Of a stretch of DNA of 64,000 bases, positions 31,922-40,714 are shown piece after piece (positions within the stretch are counted from its first letter, which is position 1; the number at the start of each line of letters is the position of its first letter). The position numbers and the translations under genes were made by a program. This DNA is from Streptomyces physcomitrii (GTDB lineage: Bacteria; Actinomycetota; Actinomycetes; Streptomycetales; Streptomycetaceae). The notes below the pieces were generated by a model that worked only from the letters and a program-made list of their open reading frames with translations, had not been told where the DNA came from and made no database searches. The stretch covers positions 1-64,000 of the forward strand of contig NZ_JAAWWP010000012.1 of NCBI RefSeq assembly GCF_012273655.1, written 5' to 3'.

Positions 31922-33336
31922 GCACAGCCGCCGACCGGGGCAGGCCGCCCCGGCAGATCCATCTGGCCGCCCACTTCCCGGGCGTCAACAACACCACCGT
32001 ATGGAGCGCCGATCCCTTCGGCCGCCCCGAGGACGTCCTCGCCGCCGAGAACGGCACGGCGAAGCCGGGGGCCCGGCGCCCCGGCGGCGGCCCGGCCCGG
32101 CACCCCTTCCTCGGCTCGCAGATCGACTTCTCCTCCTTCGAGCACCTCGCACGGACCGCGGAGCGCGGCCTCTTCGACTTCTTCTTCCTCGCCGAGGGGC
32201 TGCGGCTGCGCGAGCACAAGGGCCGTATCCACGACCTCGACGTGGTCGGCAGGCCCGAGGCGCTGACCGTGCTCAGCGCCCTCGCGGGCGTCACCGAGCA
32301 CCTCGGCCTCGCCGGCACCGTCAACGCCACCTTCAACGAGCCCTACGAACTCGCCCGCAGGCTCGCCACTTTGGACCACCTCAGCGGGGGCCGCGCCGCC
32401 TGGAACGTGGTCACCTCCTCCGACGCCTTCACCGGGGCGAACTTCCGGCGCGGCGGCTACCTCGACCACGCCGACCGCTACACCCGCGCCGCCGAGTTCC
32501 TCGCCACGGCACGCGAACTCTGGGACTCCTGGACCCCCGAGGGGGAGCAGCGGCCCTTCGCGCACCGGGGCAGGCAGTTCGACATCGCGGGGCGGTTCAC
32601 GGTGCCCCGGGCGCCGCAGGGGCACCCGGTGGTGATCCAGGCCGGTGACTCCGCCGAGGGGCGGGACTTCGCGGCGGCCTCGGCCGACATCGTCTTCACC
32701 CGGCACGGCACCCTGGAGGCGGGCCGCGCCTTCTACGCCGAGGTGAAGGGACGGCTCGCCGCGCACGGCCGCCGCCCCGAGGACCTGAAGATCATGCCCG
32801 GGGTCACCGTCGTCCTCGGCGACACCGACGCCGAGGCCGAGGAGCGGGCCGCGGTGATCCGCAGGCTCCAGGTCTCCCCGCAGAACGCGATCCTCGCCCT
32901 GGAACAGGTCTGGGGCGTGGACCTGTCCGCCCTCGACCCGGACGGCCCGCTGCCCGACTTCGACCCCGAGCCGGACAGCTCGCTCGCGCAGGGCCGGGTG
33001 CGGCTCGCGGATCCGCTCGCGACGGCGGCCAAGTGGCGGGCGCTCGCCGAGGAGAAGGGGCTCTCGGCCCGGCAGACGGTGATCGAGACGACCGCGCGGC
33101 AGTCCTTCGTCGGGACTCCGGCGGCGGTGGCCGCGGAGATGGCGGAGTTCGTCGCCGCCGAGGCCGCGGACGGCTTCATCCTCGTCCCGCATGTCACCCC
33201 CGGCGGCCTGGACGAGTTCGTGGACAAGGTGGTGCCGCTCCTCCAGGAACGCGGCGTCTTCCGCACCCGGTACGAGGGCAGCACCCTGCGCGCCCACCTC
33301 GGCCTGGGCGAACCGGCACCGCCGCGGGGGACGTGA
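31918..33336 (+). CDS. NtaA/SnaA/DmoA-family flavin monooxygenase
   Basis: A 472-residue LLM monooxygenase of the long NtaA/SnaA/DmoA group (nitrilotriacetate, pristinamycin and dimethylsulfide monooxygenases). Diagnostic parts are HLAAHFPGVNNTTVW, GLFDFFFLAEGLRLRE, HLSGGRAAWNVVTS, and GHPVVIQAGDSAEGRDFAA. It requires FMNH2 from a partner reductase; none is adjacent except possibly the FAD/NAD(P) protein. It overlaps the first LLM gene (ATGA). With the importer, the pair suggests uptake and oxidative cleavage of one compound. Confidence 0.87.
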   Translation: MSTAADRGRPPRQIHLAAHFPGVNNTTVWSADPFGRPEDVLAAENGTAKPGARRPGGGPARHPFLGSQIDFSSFEHLARTAERGLFDFFFLAEGLRLREHKGRIHDLDVVGRPEALTVLSALAGVTEHLGLAGTVNATFNEPYELARRLATLDHLSGGRAAWNVVTSSDAFTGANFRRGGYLDHADRYTRAAEFLATARELWDSWTPEGEQRPFAHRGRQFDIAGRFTVPRAPQGHPVVIQAGDSAEGRDFAAASADIVFTRHGTLEAGRAFYAEVKGRLAAHGRRPEDLKIMPGVTVVLGDTDAEAEERAAVIRRLQVSPQNAILALEQVWGVDLSALDPDGPLPDFDPEPDSSLAQGRVRLADPLATAAKWRALAEEKGLSARQTVIETTARQSFVGTPAAVAAEMAEFVAAEAADGFILVPHVTPGGLDEFVDKVVPLLQERGVFRTRYEGSTLRAHLGLGEPAPPRGT

Positions 33337-34067
33337 GCGGGCCGCCGAGGTCCCGGCGCCCTGGGCGCTGACGGCGCCATGTAGCACACATTGGCTCTCC
33401 GGCTATCCGGACGGTCGACTTCCGGCCATCCCGGGCGAGTTGGATCCTCCCGCCGGAGCGCGGGGTGCCGGTGCTCAGGGCGGCCGCCGGGGACGGGCTG
33501 ATCGTCGACGAAGCGCCCTTCGCCCCAGAGCTGCCGACTCGGCCCCGACAGTGGTCCGCCGGCCGCGGCCCGGGTCGCCCCCGGGCGCCGCCGGCTGGTC
33601 CTCCCGGAGCGTCAAGGCGCCTGGGCGGTACGCGACTTCGACCCGCCGAGCCCGGCCAGGGCCGCCTTCCGGGGATCGCCACCGGCGTCTTCGCACCGGG
33701 CCTCGCGGTGCCGGGGCGATTCATCCCGTACGGTACCGGCCGTACCTCGGCATGCCCGTCGAGGCGGGCGGGTTGCGGCTGCTGTCCTCCGGCTGGGTGC
33801 GCGACGGGAGTTCACCCGGGGGAAACACCCGGCGCGAGGGCCGTCGCGCCGGGTGCCCGCGTGCGCCTCCGCCGGATTCCGCTTCGCCGGGCGCCGGGCG
33901 AGGGGGACGGCTGAAAGCCACCCTTGTGCCGCTCAATTCCCGACCGAATACTCCGAGCAGCGCTTGTCAGGTGCACGGCGGCCCGGGGTCCGGGAGGCCG
34001 GGCGCCGACCGCGTCTCACGGGCCCCGGCCCCACGCGGGCCCCCGAGTTCCCTGGGAGGAACCAGCA
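33337..34067. other. 731-bp stretch without a supportable gene
   Basis: Three plus-strand frames stay open for part of the way, but none has convincing codon bias or a recognisable motif from end to end. Short stretches read plausibly in different frames (for example LVLPERQGAWAVRDFD near 33598), so a frameshifted gene remnant is possible. At 33809-33830, GTTCACCCGGG followed by an 11-nt degenerate copy resembles a PhoP box. The right end holds the protease ribosome binding site. Confidence 0.45.
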
Positions 34068-34973
34068 GTGAGGTTGATGCGCACCACCCCCCGCAGCAGC
34101 GGCGTGGCGAGACGTACGCGCCTGATCGCCCTCTCGTCCGGCCTGGTGGCCGCGGCGGCCCTCGCCGTGCCCGCGGCACACGCCGGCGAGACGACCACGT
34201 ACAGCGCCACCCAGCTCAGCCAGGCGGCCGACTCGGTCCTCGAGTCCGATGTCGCGGGCACCTCCTGGGCCGTCGACGCCAAGACGAACAAGCTGGTCGT
34301 CACCGTCGACAGCACCGTCTCCAAGGCGGAGATCGCCCAGCTCAAGAAGGACGCCGGAGCCGAGGCCGGCGCCCTGCAGATCAAGCACACCCCCGGTACG
34401 TTCAACAAGCTGATCGCGGGCGGCGACGCCATCTACGCGAGCAGCTGGCGCTGCTCCCTGGGCTTCAACGTCCGGGACAGCTCCGGGGCCTCCTTCTTCG
34501 TGACCGCCGGCCACTGCACCGACGGCGCGGGCACCTGGTGGTCCAACTCCGGGCACAGCACGGTGCTCGGCTCCACCGCCGGCTCCAGCTTCCCGGGCAA
34601 CGACTACGGCCTGGTCCGGTACACCAACACCTCGATCGCCAAGCCCGGTACGGCCGGCGGCGTGGACATCACGCGTGCCGCCACCCCCTCCGTGGGCACC
34701 ACCGTCACCCGGACCGGCTCCACCACCGGCACCCACAGCGGACGGGTCACCGCCCTGAACGCCACCGTCAACTACGGCGGCGGCGACATCGTCTCGGGCC
34801 TCATCCAGACCACGGTCTGCGCCGAGCCCGGCGACTCCGGCGGCCCGCTCTACGGCGGCAGCACCGCCTACGGCCTGACCTCCGGCGGCAGCGGCAACTG
34901 CTCCTCCGGCGGAACGACCTTCTTCCAGCCGGTCACCGAGGCGCTGAGCGCCTACGGGGTCAGCGTCTACTGA
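34068..34973 (+). CDS. Secreted chymotrypsin-like serine protease (streptogrisin type)
   Basis: A 301-residue preproprotein: a signal peptide (about 1-40, hydrophobic [21 protein letters not shown]), a propeptide foldase segment to about residue 115, and the S1E/alpha-lytic-type protease. The catalytic triad is H149 (TAGHC), D179 (GNDYG) and S257 (GDSGGP), with cysteines positioned for two or three disulfides. It should be secreted and self-processed. GTG at 34068 follows GGGAGGA at 7 nt. A paralogue follows 540 bp downstream. Confidence 0.93.
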   Translation: MRLMRTTPRSSGVARRTRLIALSSGLVAAAALAVPAAHAGETTTYSATQLSQAADSVLESDVAGTSWAVDAKTNKLVVTVDSTVSKAEIAQLKKDAGAEAGALQIKHTPGTFNKLIAGGDAIYASSWRCSLGFNVRDSSGASFFVTAGHCTDGAGTWWSNSGHSTVLGSTAGSSFPGNDYGLVRYTNTSIAKPGTAGGVDITRAATPSVGTTVTRTGSTTGTHSGRVTALNATVNYGGGDIVSGLIQTTVCAEPGDSGGPLYGGSTAYGLTSGGSGNCSSGGTTFFQPVTEALSAYGVSVY

Positions 34974-35514
34974 GTCGCGCCGGCGTCCGCCGCCGGATCG
35001 CGCGCGGCACGGTCCCTCCTGTGAGGCGGGCTCCCGTCGTCCTCGGACGCGGGGGCCCGCCGCCCGTCCACAGGTGCCGTTCCGGCTGACGCCGTACGGC
35101 GGGGGACCGGGGCGGGAGCCGAGGGCGGCGCGCATTGTGCCGCATCGGTTTTTTCGCGCGTCCCCGGGGTCGGAGTCCGACGTCGTCAGGGGGTCCATCA
35201 GCCTCAACAAAGGGCGAGAACAAGACAGGTCTACACCTGGAGAGGAAGCGGCCGGAACTTCGCAATCCGCCTTTGCGAATGGGACGGTCCCGCCCTGACC
35301 AGGTGTCTTCGTCTGCCCGGAGAGCGGTGGCCGCGCTCCTCGACGCGACGTGAAGTCGACCTTGTCCGGTTCGCTTCTCCGTGGGGATAGTGGGGCCAAC
35401 CGTTGGCATGGACGCGACGCATTACTGGCTTTCCGTCGGGTCCCCGCCATCAGCCTTCCGGCTCCGGGCAAACCCCACGTGCCCCCGGAGTCGTCCCCCC
35501 ACAGGAGGACGTAC
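34974..35514. other. 541-bp spacer between the two protease genes
   Basis: There is no credible gene. It contains a perfect 7-bp inverted repeat at 35259-35279 (listed separately) and a candidate promoter near 35362-35393 (TTGTCC ... TAGTGG, with loose 20-nt spacing). Both lie upstream of the second protease, which suggests separate control from the first. Confidence 0.5.
35259..35279. promoter_or_regulatory. Inverted repeat upstream of second protease
   Basis: TTCGCAA-N7-TTGCGAA, perfect 7-bp arms, 235 bp before the start codon. It is operator-like; the regulator is unknown. Confidence 0.4.
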
Positions 35515-36588
35515 GTGAAGCACCGACGCATTTCCACCCGGCGTATCGCCGTGACCGGCGCGAGTGTCGCCGCCCTGGTCGTCGCGGGAATCTCCTTGCA
35601 GTCCGCGAACGCCAGCACGGATGTCTCCGCCGAATCGCTCTCCGCGACGGCGGCCGGAAAGCTCGCTTCCTCCCTCACCAAGGACCTCGGCAGCGAGGCC
35701 GCGGGTTCGTACTACGACGCCCAGAGCAAGCACCTGGTCGTCAACGTCCTGAACCAGGACGCGGCCTCCGCGGTCGAGTCGGCCGGAGCCAAGGCCAAGG
35801 TCGTCGACCACTCCCTCGCCGAGCTGAAGGGCGCCCGCGCCACGCTCAAGGACAAGGCGAGCATCCCGGGCACCGCCTGGTCCGTCGACAACTCCGCCAA
35901 CAAGGTCGTCGTCACCGTCGACCGCACGGTCAAGGGCGCCGAACTCGCCAAGCTGAACAAGGTCGTCGACCAGCTCGGCAGCAAGGTCCAGCTCAAGCAC
36001 AGCAAGGGCGAGTTCAAGTCGCTGATCGCCGGTGGCGACGCGATCTGGGGCGGCGGCGGCCGCTGCTCGCTCGGCTTCAACGTCACCGTCGGCGGCGAGC
36101 CGCACTTCCTCACCGCGGGCCACTGCACCGAGGCCATCACCAGCTGGTCCGAGTCGCAGGGCGGCCCGGTCATCGGTGAGAACGCCGGCTCCAGCTTCCC
36201 GGGCAACGACTTCGGCCTGGTGAAGTACACGGGCGACACCGCGCACCCCAGCGAGGTGGACCTCTACAACGGCAGCACCCAGGCCATCGCGGGCGCCTCC
36301 GAGGCGACCGAGGGCCAGCAGGTGACCCGCAGCGGCTCGACCACCCAGGTCCACGACGGCACCGTCACCGGCCTGAACGCCACGGTGAACTACGCCGAGG
36401 GCACCGTCGAGGGCCTCATCCAGACCGACGTCTGCGCCGAGCCCGGCGACTCCGGCGGCTCGCTCTTCGCCGGTGACCAGGCGCTCGGCCTCACCTCCGG
36501 CGGCAGCGGCGACTGCTCCGCCGGTGGCGAGACCTTCTTCCAGCCGGTGCCCGAGGCGCTCTCCGAGTTCGGCGCCGAGATCGGCTGA
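35515..36588 (+). CDS. Secreted chymotrypsin-like serine protease, long-propeptide type
   Basis: A 357-residue preproprotein, paralogous to the one before it but with a longer propeptide (about residues 35-170). The triad is H203 (TAGHC), D232 (GNDFG) and S313 in GDSGGS, where the usual final proline is serine. The mature domain is acidic, unlike the upstream paralogue. GTG at 35515 follows AGGAGG. A double terminator follows the gene. Streptogrisin D-like proteases have this layout. Confidence 0.92.
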   Translation: MKHRRISTRRIAVTGASVAALVVAGISLQSANASTDVSAESLSATAAGKLASSLTKDLGSEAAGSYYDAQSKHLVVNVLNQDAASAVESAGAKAKVVDHSLAELKGARATLKDKASIPGTAWSVDNSANKVVVTVDRTVKGAELAKLNKVVDQLGSKVQLKHSKGEFKSLIAGGDAIWGGGGRCSLGFNVTVGGEPHFLTAGHCTEAITSWSESQGGPVIGENAGSSFPGNDFGLVKYTGDTAHPSEVDLYNGSTQAIAGASEATEGQQVTRSGSTTQVHDGTVTGLNATVNYAEGTVEGLIQTDVCAEPGDSGGSLFAGDQALGLTSGGSGDCSAGGETFFQPVPEALSEFGAEIG

Positions 36589-36628
36589 CCCACCGCACCA
36601 CACGCATCACCGCACCACACGCGCCACT

Positions 36629-36662
36629 CTCCGGCCCGCCCGCTCACCCGGGCGGGCCGGAG
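36629..36662 (+). terminator. 14-bp hairpin after the protease gene
   Basis: 36629-36642 pairs perfectly with 36649-36662 around a 6-nt loop (CTCACC), 40 nt after the stop codon. Confidence 0.8.
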
Positions 36663-36679
36663 CCCTTTCACGACCGGCC

Positions 36680-36712
36680 GAGGCCGGCCCGGTGCTCCGC
36701 CGGGCCGGCCTC
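36680..36712 (+). terminator. Second hairpin, 13-bp stem
   Basis: 36680-36692 pairs perfectly with 36700-36712 around a 7-nt loop. It is a tandem back-up to the hairpin at 36629. Confidence 0.7.
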
Positions 36713-36921
36713 CGTCGTGCCCGCCCGGGCGGGTCCCGCGGCGACCGGGGGGCCGGGGGACCGGGATTTCGCGCCTCCGGAACCGGGGTCCCGCGGTGTC
36801 CGGAGCCGGACCCCGAAGCGACGGGGCCCCCGTCCCGCCGTGGCCGGAAAGGGCCGGAGCCCCGTGATTCCGGGGCCGGTGCCGCCTGGCCGGTTCCCGA
36901 AGGTCCGGGCCGCCCCGCCTC

Positions 36922-36937
36922 TCGTACGTACGTTCGA
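36922..36937. promoter_or_regulatory. LexA (SOS) box of dnaE2
   Basis: TCGTACGTACGTTCGA differs at one base from the actinobacterial SOS consensus TCGAAC-N4-GTTCGA. It lies 57 nt before the GTG of dnaE2, just upstream of a TATGGT hexamer (36947-36952) that may be the -10. DnaE2 is damage-inducible in other actinobacteria. Confidence 0.75.
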
Positions 36938-36994
36938 AGAGTGGTCTATGGTGGAGACCGGGGAGGCAGGAAACCGGACGGTTGGGAGGTGCGT

Positions 36995-39900
36995 GTGCCG
37001 GGCTTCACGCATCTGCATGCCGCCTCCGGATACTCCCTGCGGTACGGGGCCTCGCATCCGGAACGGCTGGCCGCCCGCGCCGCCGAGCGGGGCATGGACG
37101 CCCTCGCGCTGACCGACCGGAACACCCTCGCCGGAGCGGTCCGCTTCGCCAAGGCCTGTGCGCGGGAGGGGATCCGCCCGCTCTTCGGGGTGGAGCTCGC
37201 GGTGGCCGAAACCCGGCGCCCCGGACGGGACGTCTCGGGTGTCCGGCGGGCACCGGTACGCGGCGGCGCCTTCGTCGACGAGTCCTCGCCCCGGGTCACC
37301 TTCCTCGCCCGGGAGGGAGCCCTCGGCTGGGCCTCGCTCTGCCGGCTGGTCTCCGCCGCGCACACCGCCGAGGGCGAGCCGCTGCTCAACCGCGCCGCGC
37401 TGCCCGCCGAGGGCCTCACGGTGCTGCTCGGCCCCGCCTCCGACGTCGGCCGGGCGCTGGCCGCGGGCCGCCCGGACCGCGCGGCCCGGCTGCTCGCGCC
37501 CTGGCGGGAACTCTTCGGCGAGGACCTGCGCCTCGAAGCGGTCTGGCACGGCCGCGAGGGCACCGGACCCGGTTCGCTGCGCCTGGCCGCCCGTACCGTC
37601 GGCTTCGCGGCCGAGCAGCGGGTGCGCCCGGTGCTGAGCAACGACGTGCGCTACGCCGACCCCGGGGCGGGACCGGTGGCCGACGTGCTGGACGCCGCGC
37701 GCCGCCTGGTGCCCGTCGACGCCCGCGGCGAACTGGACAGCGGGGAGCGCTGGCTCAAGGACGCCGGGGCGATGCGGCAGGCCGCCGAGCGGATCGTGGA
37801 GGCCGCGGGCTACCGCCGCGACACCGCCCACCGCCTGCTCGAACAGACCCGGGACACCGCGGCCGCCTGCCGGGTCGACCCCGAGGACGACCTCGGCATG
37901 GGCTCCGTACGCTTCCCCGAACCCCATCTGGTGGGCGCCGCGGGCCGCACCGCCCAGCGCGTCCTCGCCTCCCGGGCCGCCGCCGGGATGCTGCTGCGCG
38001 GCTACGACCGGGGGCCCGGCGCCCGCGGCTACTGGGAGCGGATGCACCACGAGCTGGACATCATCGCCCACCACGGCTTCGCCTCCTACTTCTTGACCGT
38101 CGCCCAGGTCGTGGACGACATCCGGGGCCTCGGCATCCGGGTCGCCGCCCGCGGCTCGGGCGCCGGCTCCCTGATCAACCACCTGCTGGGGATCGCACAC
38201 GCCGACCCGCTCGCCCACGACCTCCTGATGGAACGTTTTCTCTCCACCCGCCGCTTCGTCCTGCCCGATATCGACATCGACGTGGAGTCCGCCCGCCGCC
38301 TGGAGGCCTACCGCGCGATCCTCGCCCGCTTCGGCGCCGAACGGGTCGCCACCGTCGCGATGCCCGAGACCTACCGGGTCCGCCACGCGATCCGCGACGT
38401 GGGCGCCGCCCTCTCCCTGGACCCCGCCGACATCGACCGCATCGCCAAGGCCTTCCCGCACATCCGCGCCCGCGACGCCCGCAGCGCGATGCGGGAGCTG
38501 CCCGAACTGCGCCCGCTCGCCGAGGAGATGAGGCAGCAGGGCGGCAGGCGGCGGCTGTGGGAACTGGTCGAGGCGCTGGACGCGCTGCCCCGCGGCGTCG
38601 CCATGCACCCCTGCGGGGTCCTGCTCTCGGACGCCTCGCTGCACGCCCGCACCCCCGTGGTGCCGACCAGCGGGGAGCAGTTGCCGATGTCGCAGTTCGA
38701 CAAGGAGGACGTGGAGGACCTCGGCCTGCTCAAGCTCGATGTGCTCGGCGTACGCATGCAGTCGGCGATGGCGCACGCGGTCGCCGAGGTGGAGCGGGCG
38801 AGCGGGGAGCGCGTCGACCTGGACGCGGTGCCCGAGGGCGACCCGCCGACGTACCGGCTCATCCGGTCCACCGAGACGCTCGGCTGCTTCCAGATCGAGT
38901 CGCCGGGCCAGCGCGACCTGGTCGGCAGGCTGCAGCCCGCGGACTTCCAGGACCTGGTCGTCGACATCTCGCTCTTCCGGCCTGGCCCGGTCGCCGCCGA
39001 CATGGTGCGCCCCTTCATCGAGGCCAGGCACGGCCGCGCGCCCGTCCGCTACCCGCACCCCGACCTGGAGGAACCGTTGCGCGAGACCTACGGGGTGGTG
39101 GTCTTCCACGAGCAGATCATCCGGATCGTCGACATCATGACCGGCTGCGGCCGGGGCGAGGCGGACCGGGTCCGGCGCGGGCTCTCCGACCCGGAGTCGC
39201 AGGGCCGGATCCGCTTCTGGTTCGCGCAGCACGCGGCCGGGCGCGGATACGACGCCGCGACCGTCGCCCGTACCTGGGAGATCATCGAGGCCTTCGGCAG
39301 CTACGGATTCTGCAAGGCCCACGCGGTCGCCTTCGCGGTGCCGACCTACCAGTCCGCCTGGCTGAAGGCCCACCACCCGGCCGCCTTCTACGCCGGACTG
39401 CTCACCCACGACCCGGGGATGTACCCGAAGCGGCTGCTGCTCGCGGACGCGCGGCGGCGCGGGGTGCCGGTGCTGCCGCTGGACGTGAACCGCTCGGCGG
39501 TCGCCCACCGTATCGAACTGGTGTCCGAGGAAGGGCGATCCGGGGAGCGGGCGGCGGGGCGGCGGGCGGCCCCGCGCTGGGGGATCCGGCTCGCGCTCGG
39601 CGATGTGCACGGCATCGGCGAGGCCGAGGCCGCCCGTATCGAGCGGGCCCAGCCCTACTCCTCGCTCCTCGACTTCTGGGAGCGCGGCCGGCCCGGGAAA
39701 CCGGTCGCCCAGCGGCTCGCCCAGGTCGGCGCCCTCGACGCCTTCGGCGCCAACCGCCGCGACCTGCAACTGCATCTGAGCGAACTCCACCGCGGCGCCC
39801 GCGGCTCCTACGGGGAGCAGCTCCCGCTCGCCGGAGGCCGGGGCACCGCGCCCGCGGGCCTGCCCGACCTCGGGGACGCCGAGCGCCTCAGCGCCGAACT

Positions 39901-40714
39901 CGGCGTCCTCGGCATGGACGCCTCCCGCCATCTGATGGGCGACCACACGGAGTTCCTCACCGAACTCGGGGTGCGTTCCGCGCGCAGGCTGCGGGCGGCC
40001 AGGCACGGGGAGACGGTCCTGGTCGCGGGCGCCAAGGCGGCGACCCAGACCCCGCCGATCCGCTCCGGGAAGCGGGTCATCTTCACCACCCTCGACGACG
40101 GCACCGGCCTGGTCGACCTCGCCTTCTTCGACGACGCCCACGCCGCCTGCGCCCATACGGTCTTCCACTCCTGGCTGCTCCTGGTGCGCGGGGTGGTGCA
40201 GCGGCGCGGACCGCGCAGCCTCAGCGTGGTCGGCGAGGCCGCCTGGAACCTCGCCGACCTGTCCGAACTCCGCGCCACCGGCGGCCTGGACGCGGTGGCC
40301 CGCCACCTCGCCGCGGAACCCCCGGGGCCGGGCACGGCCGGGTCGAGCCCGGCCGGGCCGGGCGCGGACCGCACGGCCACCGGCGAGGGCACGGCCACCG
40401 CCGGATCCGGAGACTCCGATGCCGGAATCTCCGATGCCGGAGACGGCGAGGCTGGAGACGGCATGACCGGAGACCGTGAGGCCAGCGACAGCGAGACCGG
40501 AGGCGGCGAGACCGAAGGCAGCGAGACCGGAGGCCGCGAGACCGGAAGCAGCGAGGCCAGAGGCGGCCAAGTCGGCGCGGACGGTACGGGAGGCCGCCGC
40601 ATCCGGATGCCCACCGGCTACGAGATGCACCCCTGGGCCGACCTGCGCCCCGCGGGTGAGGGGAACGGGCCCCCGCGCAAGCTCTGGCACCAGAGCCCCG
40701 GGAGCGCGGGATGA
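36995..40714 (+). CDS. dnaE2: Error-prone DNA polymerase DnaE2
   Basis: A 1239-residue C-family polymerase. The PHP domain starts at FTHLHAASGYSLRYGASHPERL. The catalytic centre includes the aspartates in LPDIDIDVE. A helix-hairpin-helix and an OB domain follow (VIFTTLDDGTGLVDLAFFDD). It lacks the extra domains of replicative DnaE1, as expected for DnaE2, which carries out mutagenic lesion bypass. GTG at 36995 follows GGGAGG. A low-complexity insert of Gly/Asp/Glu/Ser/Thr repeats lies near residues 1130-1205. The gene ends in an ATGA overlap with a Y-family polymerase-like gene. Confidence 0.94.
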   Translation: MPGFTHLHAASGYSLRYGASHPERLAARAAERGMDALALTDRNTLAGAVRFAKACAREGIRPLFGVELAVAETRRPGRDVSGVRRAPVRGGAFVDESSPRVTFLAREGALGWASLCRLVSAAHTAEGEPLLNRAALPAEGLTVLLGPASDVGRALAAGRPDRAARLLAPWRELFGEDLRLEAVWHGREGTGPGSLRLAARTVGFAAEQRVRPVLSNDVRYADPGAGPVADVLDAARRLVPVDARGELDSGERWLKDAGAMRQAAERIVEAAGYRRDTAHRLLEQTRDTAAACRVDPEDDLGMGSVRFPEPHLVGAAGRTAQRVLASRAAAGMLLRGYDRGPGARGYWERMHHELDIIAHHGFASYFLTVAQVVDDIRGLGIRVAARGSGAGSLINHLLGIAHADPLAHDLLMERFLSTRRFVLPDIDIDVESARRLEAYRAILARFGAERVATVAMPETYRVRHAIRDVGAALSLDPADIDRIAKAFPHIRARDARSAMRELPELRPLAEEMRQQGGRRRLWELVEALDALPRGVAMHPCGVLLSDASLHARTPVVPTSGEQLPMSQFDKEDVEDLGLLKLDVLGVRMQSAMAHAVAEVERASGERVDLDAVPEGDPPTYRLIRSTETLGCFQIESPGQRDLVGRLQPADFQDLVVDISLFRPGPVAADMVRPFIEARHGRAPVRYPHPDLEEPLRETYGVVVFHEQIIRIVDIMTGCGRGEADRVRRGLSDPESQGRIRFWFAQHAAGRGYDAATVARTWEIIEAFGSYGFCKAHAVAFAVPTYQSAWLKAHHPAAFYAGLLTHDPGMYPKRLLLADARRRGVPVLPLDVNRSAVAHRIELVSEEGRSGERAAGRRAAPRWGIRLALGDVHGIGEAEAARIERAQPYSSLLDFWERGRPGKPVAQRLAQVGALDAFGANRRDLQLHLSELHRGARGSYGEQLPLAGGRGTAPAGLPDLGDAERLSAELGVLGMDASRHLMGDHTEFLTELGVRSARRLRAARHGETVLVAGAKAATQTPPIRSGKRVIFTTLDDGTGLVDLAFFDDAHAACAHTVFHSWLLLVRGVVQRRGPRSLSVVGEAAWNLADLSELRATGGLDAVARHLAAEPPGPGTAGSSPAGPGADRTATGEGTATAGSGDSDAGISDAGDGEAGDGMTGDREASDSETGGGETEGSETGGRETGSSEARGGQVGADGTGGRRIRMPTGYEMHPWADLRPAGEGNGPPRKLWHQSPGSAG
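40396..40600 (+). repeat. Low-complexity coding repeats in the dnaE2 tail
   Basis: Degenerate 12-18 nt units such as GAGACCGGAGGC recur, encoding SETGG, RETGS and SEARGG-type repeats. They are probably disordered and variable in copy number between strains. Confidence 0.75.

Larger units (their letters stand above)
36589..36994. other. 406-bp spacer: double terminator then dnaE2 promoter
   Basis: The left part carries two consecutive strong hairpins. The middle is GC-rich with no gene. The right end holds the LexA box and promoter of dnaE2. Confidence 0.6.

Noticed and set aside
33465-33914. 149-codon frame in the gap before the first protease
   Set aside because: Amino-acid composition is that of random high-GC sequence after the first 40 codons; there is no ribosome binding site or motif. 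It is described only as a possible remnant.
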